The notes under the pieces are model-generated. The model was given only the letters and a program-made list of their open reading frames with translations, was not told where the DNA came from and searched no databases. DNA of 64,000 nucleotides from Sipunculus nudus (Eukaryota; Annelida; Sipuncula; Golfingiida; Sipunculidae): the NCBI GenBank assembly GCA_026874595.1, contig CM049320.1, forward strand, positions 28,260,714-28,324,713, given 5' to 3'. This document shows positions 58,380 to 64,000 of this stretch, in pieces; the stretch's first letter is position 1; each line of letters begins with the position of its first letter. The translations under genes were made by a program, and so were the position numbers.

Positions 58380-59310
58380 ATACTATAAAAATGGTAAGGG
58401 AGGTGGCGCTACCTGTCTGGTTGACGAGAAAACTCTCCAAGATGGATGTACATGCCTAATTTCAGACCAACACATTGAAAAACTCCTCAGATATGAGCTA
58501 TTTTCACCTGAAGCAAATGTTCAAATGGAAGCCCCATGAAAATGATTGCAGATGGGGCCACCAGTCTTAAACATGGGATGAGGTATCCAAGATCTATGGA
58601 TATGCACATTTTCAGCCCAATCTGTCCATTAGTTTTTTTAATTATAATGCTCTAAGTATTGTCAAGTGGCAATGATTGGGTAATAAAAGGCGTGAAATCA
58701 AGAAAAGGACAGGTGGCACCACCTGTCTTCCGCAGAAGAAAGGCTATTCAAGATCTTCAGTCAATTTGATTTTTGGACAAATCCATGCATCCCTTATTGA
58801 GATATTTAAGAATTTGTGTGATTTTCCCCAAAAATCAACCTATTCAATGTCAAGACACTTTCCAAGAAAGGTTAGGACCCCAATTTTAATATACATCATC
58901 CCATAACCCATGTCTATGTATATGCATTATATGAAAAAAATCTGTCCATTATTATTTTACTTATAATTCTCACAGTACTGTAATGTGGCATTGATGGGGG
59001 TACTGAAAGGCACAAAAACAAGATAAGGATAATAGGTGGGCCCACCAGTTTCTGGTAAATGACAACACTATCAAAGATCTTTGGTCAACTTGATTTTTGG
59101 ATCAATCCATGCAAGATTTCTTGAGAAATTTAAGAATTGTTGTTATTTTCCCCCGAAAATGATACCTATTCAAGGTCAAGGTCACTCTCCAAGTAAAGGT
59201 CATGACCCCATTTAATAGGCTTCGTCGTCTCACCCATATCTATGCTAAGTTTGGTAAAAATCCATGAAATATTTTTTGAGTAATTGCGTCCAAAAAATCT
59301 CTGCAGAGGC
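58380..59310 (+). mobile_element. Degenerate repeat made of about 160/320-bp units
   Basis: Three to four diverged copies of one text follow each other. GTGG-NCCACCTGTCT-like words lie at about 58396, 58555, 58710 and 59034 (159, 155 and 324 bp apart). The words CCAAGATCT, TTGATTTTTGGA-AA-TCCATGCA, AAAATCTGTCCATTA and TATTCAA-GTCAAG recur in order. Phrases such as AAGGTCAAGGTCACTCTCC and TAAGTTTGGTAAAAATCCAT recall a widespread mollusc repeat. The ORFs at 58285 and 58676 (84 and 76 codons) fall in this repeat. Confidence 0.6.
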
Positions 59311-59339
59311 GGCAGCGTGACCTTGCTTGAACCATAGTA

Positions 59340-60160
59340 TCCTGACTTTGTCTGGGGATATAATTACAAATTATCCTTCGCCGTATATGGAGTAGCAACA
59401 CACTAATACCCAGAGTAAAACTTGCAAATAATTTTGGGCTATGTTTACGCTCTTTACACAGCGCTTTAACTATAGGCCTACTTCCTATATGGTAAAGCGC
59501 TGTTTATTATGACCTCGTATCCTGAATTGCTACACCAGAGGGGAGCACTGTATTTTTGTCCAATCAGATGAGACCTTGTGCTGGAAGACACGACCAAGCG
59601 AGAAATACACGGAGCCAATAATGTTCACTTCGTTTTGAGTGTCAGCTCATCGCCCCAGTAACCATATGAACAGGCCACAGGCTCAGAGAGAATTGCCGCA
59701 GACGTGGTTAACTTAGGGCCTTGGGCATATGTATAGGATGCCCGGTCGGGGAGCTGTAATTCAAACGAAACGTAACAACAAAGGCTGCGAGCACACCTCG
59801 CTGGCTGGTTTCAGTTCTGCAGACACCAGACACATGGCTACGCTAACACAGTCATACTGTCAGATTCGAATCGGTCGAAGATGCGAGAATGCAGAGGAAA
59901 CAATTAAAATTTGAACGTAAACTTGTCTTCAAACGGCGCTTGAAGTGCAGCTATGGGCGGAGCCAGGATGCCTGTCTCGTGTTTGTTTATTGGCATCTGG
60001 TTGGCTGCTTGTCACATCATACGCACGTTTTGTTCAGCGGACAACAAACCTCCATCTGGTGTCTAAATATATCATAAACGGTCAAGGCTGGCAGCGTGAA
60101 AATCAGTTGCTTCTTTTGAAGCGTAAGATTTCCGCTGCCTCGGGAGGGTAGGCTATGTTA
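59340..60160. promoter_or_regulatory. CpG-rich block with CCAAT and GC boxes (candidate promoter)
   Basis: The most CpG-dense part of the window, especially 59680-60160, in strong contrast to the CpG-poor flanks. It contains GTCCAATCAG (59558-) and GAGCCAATAATG (59611-), both CCAAT boxes, GGGCGGAGCC (59955-), a GC box, and at 60137-60152 CTCGGGAGGGTAGG, which could be an exon end. Short ORFs overlap on the plus strand but none is recognised. It lies 20 kb upstream of mir-8 on the mir-8 strand and is my best candidate for a promoter in the window, of either direction. Confidence 0.4.
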
Positions 60161-60405
60161 TGTTCTCCAGCTGTTATCACCTATATATACAAGTGAATAT
60201 AACAGAACATTAATTCCAATATATTAATAAATTGTCTATACACTCATAATTTCACTGCTTTTTTTAAACTGCACAATGCACACTAGTACATATAAATTTG
60301 ACAATCAGTTAGATAAAAGGTTTAAATATTTTTCTAACTCAAAAGTACAAACACAGTTACATGTCAAGGCTTTTAAATATGAGTACTACCTGAATTATAT
60401 GAAAA

Positions 60406-61162
60406 ATATATGTATGTCGAGGGAAGAATGAGAATTTGTTAAGGTTCAGAAACTTCCCAGGAAAAATGATAATTCTCATTCTTCCTGAGAAAAATGAGAA
60501 TCAAGAGATGATTTGAAATGATTCCTGTTCTTCAGGGAAAAATAAGAATTCCAGTCTGTTCTGGGCAAATTGTGAATTCTCATTTTTCCAGGGAGAGACA
60601 GAAGTTCAGTTTTGTAATTGAAACCTGGGAAAAATGAGAATTCTCATTGATCCCGGGAAGAACATGAATCAACAGTAATCATTTATGGCAAACTTTAACT
60701 CCTACTTTTTAAAATGTTTTATGTTTATCTTACTTCTTTTTCAGAAAGAAACTTTGATTATAATTCTTTCACATTAATTCTGAGCTGTTCAATAGTTAAA
60801 ACAATAAATATACACTCACATCAAATAGAATTATGTGAATATAATATAATATGAAGCTTACATTTTTAAGTTGAGAAAAGTTATATATATATATATATTA
60901 AACAAGTTTCTTAATTTTTTGGTATTATTATCATTATAAAAGCTAGGGCAGGTTCTTGAGATTACGAGTATAAGAAGCTGGAAAATATGGGAATTCCCAT
61001 TCTTCCCGGGACAAAACAGAATTCTCAATTGTCCTGGGGAAAATGAGAATCAAGTGATAGTATGAATTGTTTCCCATTCTTCGCAGAAAAAATGAGAATT
61101 CTCATTCTTCCTGGGAAGATTCTGGATCTTCCCAGATTCTCATTCTTCCTTGACATGCATAT
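60406..61162. mobile_element. Foldback element built from GGAAGAATGAGAATTC repeats
   Basis: The left end (60406-60435, TATGTATGTC then GGAAGAATGAGAAT) and the right end (61136-61162, ATTCTCATTCTTCC then TTGACATGCATA) are inverse copies. Both arms (60421-60675 and 60983-61150) consist of many copies of GAATGAGAATTCTCATTCTT-type palindromes alternating with TTCCCGGGAAGA-like words. A unique AT-rich centre separates the arms. No ORF of note. This is the structure of a foldback transposon; I found no clear target duplication. Confidence 0.72.
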
Positions 61163-63739
61163 ACTAAGTATATGTAATGAAAGGGCAAGAGGGACCCCTA
61201 ACTGTGGTATCATTCTGAATAAAATTATTAAATTAATTCCCATATGAAATACTCAAATCTGTGTTTTAATGTGATCTGGCAGAATGTAAAGGCTGACAAA
61301 TGTGTTGTTTTTTAGGAGGAAATTTATTTCCTATAAACTAATGGCTGAAATTAATGGTAATTATACCTCTTAAGATAAATAAATTATTCAATGTTTTAAT
61401 GTTAAATCTATTTATATAGCCTATGATTTCCCCATTGTGCATATATGTCTTAATCTGTCTGATTTCAATGAACAATTAATAATTGATAATATGCTAAAAA
61501 ATGATTAATATATGAAGGAAATACATTTCTTGGTAATGGTTAAGATCTTAATTAACTTTACTTAATTACCATGCATCGTTCTATTTATAGTACTGTCTCA
61601 TTTTCAAACTGCAAGCACCTCAGGTAATTAAACTGTAATAATTATACTACTTATCACAAAGAAATCCATAATTAATTCTTATTTTACCAACAAAATAAAT
61701 TAAAAATATTATCTGTGAAATATATGAAATATACATGCATGCATCCTTTAAAAACAACCTTTTATAAAATATTAATATATATTTATTATATATATATTTA
61801 TTTAAAGTTCTTTGTTTGTATAATCCGAATAAAAATCGGTAATTTTGGAGTTCTGCTTGATAGGCAGCTTGTCTGCATATTTTCTCTCAGTTTAGATTCT
61901 AAAACTGCTGATAACAACTGAATTATTTTCTTTAGTTATTATTCAACACTTCAGTTATTGCAAAGAGTGAACATATGTTTAAGAATATACACAATGTCAA
62001 TGATAAATAAATATAGGACTATAGTTAATCGACAAGAAAATACAATACACAATCAGCTCAAATTTTCACTCTTAATTCAGATTGAGAATCTGTTGGAATC
62101 TGCCACATGCACACAGAAATGAAGTCTAATGATCACACAACTGCCTCATATTCTGTAATTGCCAAAATGCAAAGAGATAGCCATTAATCTTAAACAGATT
62201 TTGGACAAATAAACAAAACAAAGAAATTTAAGAGAACATGAAATAATTAATTTACTGTCATGCATCTTAAAAATAAGACAATCAGCTGGAAAATTGTGTT
62301 AATCAGAAAAAGATTACCTTAAATTGTGGTACCACAGAACAGTCAATTGTGTTCATCTTTCAGTTAGGATTTTATCACTTGACACTGTGTTATTTATTTC
62401 AATACAAATGTACTGTATATCAATAATTCTTGTGGGCTGAATTATTTTTTATAACTGCTCAAATGATAATATCATGTGTTGAAATTATACCTGAATGATA
62501 GATTTAATTGCAGATGCTTAGATGTAAATGAAACAAATCTGTACAAGTATAATGAAAATTGTCTTTTTGCAGGTGATTTTTATGTGCATGCATTCATTTT
62601 TATAATGTTTGAAATCATGCTTTCTTCACTGTAAGTTCACTTAATTACAAAATGCTGGATAATGTACTGGTAATGTATATTCTTAATAAAGTCGTAATAG
62701 TCATATAATCACCAGCATTAGTTTGCCTTTCCAATCTTATCTATTTTGTATCATGATAATCTGTGAAGTTGGTGTCATTTTAAAAATATTTCAAATCATC
62801 TCAAGCATAGAGGATGGGTATATACATGTATACAGGTCTATGCTTATCAATGGCTCAAGTCCAAATCGCAAAAGAAGTGTGCTTTATTCAAATATATATA
62901 CATTATTCAATTATGCAATGGTATCACAGACAGATTATCTGCTGACCTAGGATTATATTTCAATCTTCTTTCTAGCTCTACAAACATCAATATTTGATTA
63001 TAAAAAAGTGATCACTAGACATGCATAAACTAAAATAGCAATGTAGCCTTTGTAATCTGCAGGATTATAAAGGGGCTTGACAAAATAAGTATATAACTAC
63101 AACCATCATGATAAAAACTTCCAACAAAACATAAATATGATATAATTTTTGTGTAATGCATCTAACAGATAATTGATAAAAAGTATTATGCAATTTAAGC
63201 TGATGTATATGCAGCCATATATAGTTTTGTAGTAGATTTGAAATAAAACATCTTATGTACTATACACTAAACAATGGTACATGTGTAAAACAATTAATAA
63301 TTTGTAAAATCAATTTTAACACTTGCTTTACTACCTATACATATATGATCATAAATTATATTTTTATTGAAATCATTCATTTGGTTGTTATCTTGATAGT
63401 TCACCATCCTCATATTATTTTTATTATTATTATTATTAGTAGTAGTAGAAATAGTATTATTAGTAGTATAGTAATATTACATAACAATAATTATTATTAT
63501 CATTAATAGTATTATATTATTCTTAGTCTTTCACTGACAATTTATTCTACAATACCAATTTTATTTATAGTTTGAATCACCATTTTTATCATAATTATAA
63601 TATTATACGTATGAATAATTACTATAAGGTTAGTTATTGCTATCATATAGTATAGAAGAGGCAGTGATAAGACTATGTTGACTTTTTATAATACTTGGCA
63701 AATTATCTAGTAGATAAATAACTAAAACAAAAAACTAAA
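61163..63739. other. AT-rich DNA without a recognisable gene
   Basis: No exon-like ORF. It is strongly AT-rich and ends in an ATT/AGT microsatellite. Confidence 0.5.
63411..63520. repeat. ATT/AGT trinucleotide microsatellite
   Basis: An ATT run passing into AGT repeats and back into ATT variants, about 110 bp. Confidence 0.92.
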
Positions 63740-64000
63740 CTTCCTGATCGCAGAAAAAGTGCCATCAGGGCCACAGTATGCTGATGTAACAACAGCGGCC
63801 ATGCCAGCTCAGTCAAAAACATCTGCGCGCTGCCATAAACTATATAAATGGCACATTTATAGTTTACGGTATAGTATATAAATATTACCTACAGGGCGGA
63901 CACCAGCCTCCAGTATTCAGTGCCTGCTGTCATGGTCTATATAAATCTATTTTCCCAGTAAACAATTTTGTTTAGGAGACCATCATTTATAATACAGGTC
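63740..64000. promoter_or_regulatory. GC-richer block with TATA words at the window edge
   Basis: Composition changes abruptly here (GCGGCC, TGCGCGC, GGGCGGAC). A dyad spans 63836-63866: TAAACTATATAAATG faces CATTTATAGTTTA around GCA, placing TATA-like words on both strands. A further CTATATAAATC lies at 63938-63948. The block continues beyond the window, so its nature is open. Confidence 0.35.

Overview
The window looks like a gene-poor, AT-rich, repeat-laden stretch of a bilaterian animal genome. I found no open reading frame I can defend as a protein-coding exon: the longest ones (152, 137, 124 and 111 codons) are translations of tandem repeats or unsupported ORFs. The repeat content points to a marine lophotrochozoan, most likely a mollusc. 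The evidence is an element with a tandem-repeat core that resembles the pearl/Helentron type known from bivalves, tRNA-headed SINEs, and dispersed repeats I associate with mollusc genomes. This assignment is inference.

The one gene I recognise with confidence is a microRNA. On the minus strand at 39504-39566 lies a complete precursor of the miR-8/miR-200 family. The 3p arm (39504-39526) matches my memory of the miR-8 mature sequence throughout, an 18-nt loop follows, and the 5p arm (39545-39566) pairs with it. It sits in a small CpG-rich pocket (about 39400-39620) inside otherwise AT-rich DNA. Most of the window is therefore probably the intergenic or primary-transcript landscape of mir-8. 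Candidate promoters or regulatory modules are the GC/CpG-richer islands at 59340-60160, 51180-52690, 54880-55320, 29780-30180 (TATA box, plus strand) and 63740-64000.

Layout: 1-5000 holds a SINE and an old local duplication. 5035-6590 is a 42-bp minisatellite. 6600-11065 is unique DNA with fossil repeats. 11070-12789 is a Helentron/pearl-like element with nine units of about 180 bp, followed by a MITE with perfect terminal inverted repeats (12946-13230). 15997-16295 is a 37-bp array and 17125-17915 a 57-bp satellite with a palindromic core. 19690-24390 is a minisatellite of about 41 bp with a 245-bp higher-order repeat, broken by insertions and ended by a SINE (24393-24655). 25000-29330 carries fossil SINE heads and a small MITE. 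30513-33214 is a 2.7-kb foldback or Mutator-like element with a 9-10 bp target duplication; it contains a GAAA microsatellite and a 79-bp array. 34059-34236 is the second MITE copy. 34240-41280 is mostly unique and contains mir-8. 41299-41688 is a well-preserved SINE with a target duplication. 41704-58370 is mostly unique with conserved-looking blocks. 58380-59310 is a degenerate dispersed repeat, 59340-60160 a CpG-rich block, 60406-61162 a foldback element, and the rest AT-rich DNA.

Limits: repeat family names come from memory and visual comparison, not from searches; boundaries are accurate to a few bases where target duplications are given and to tens of bases elsewhere.
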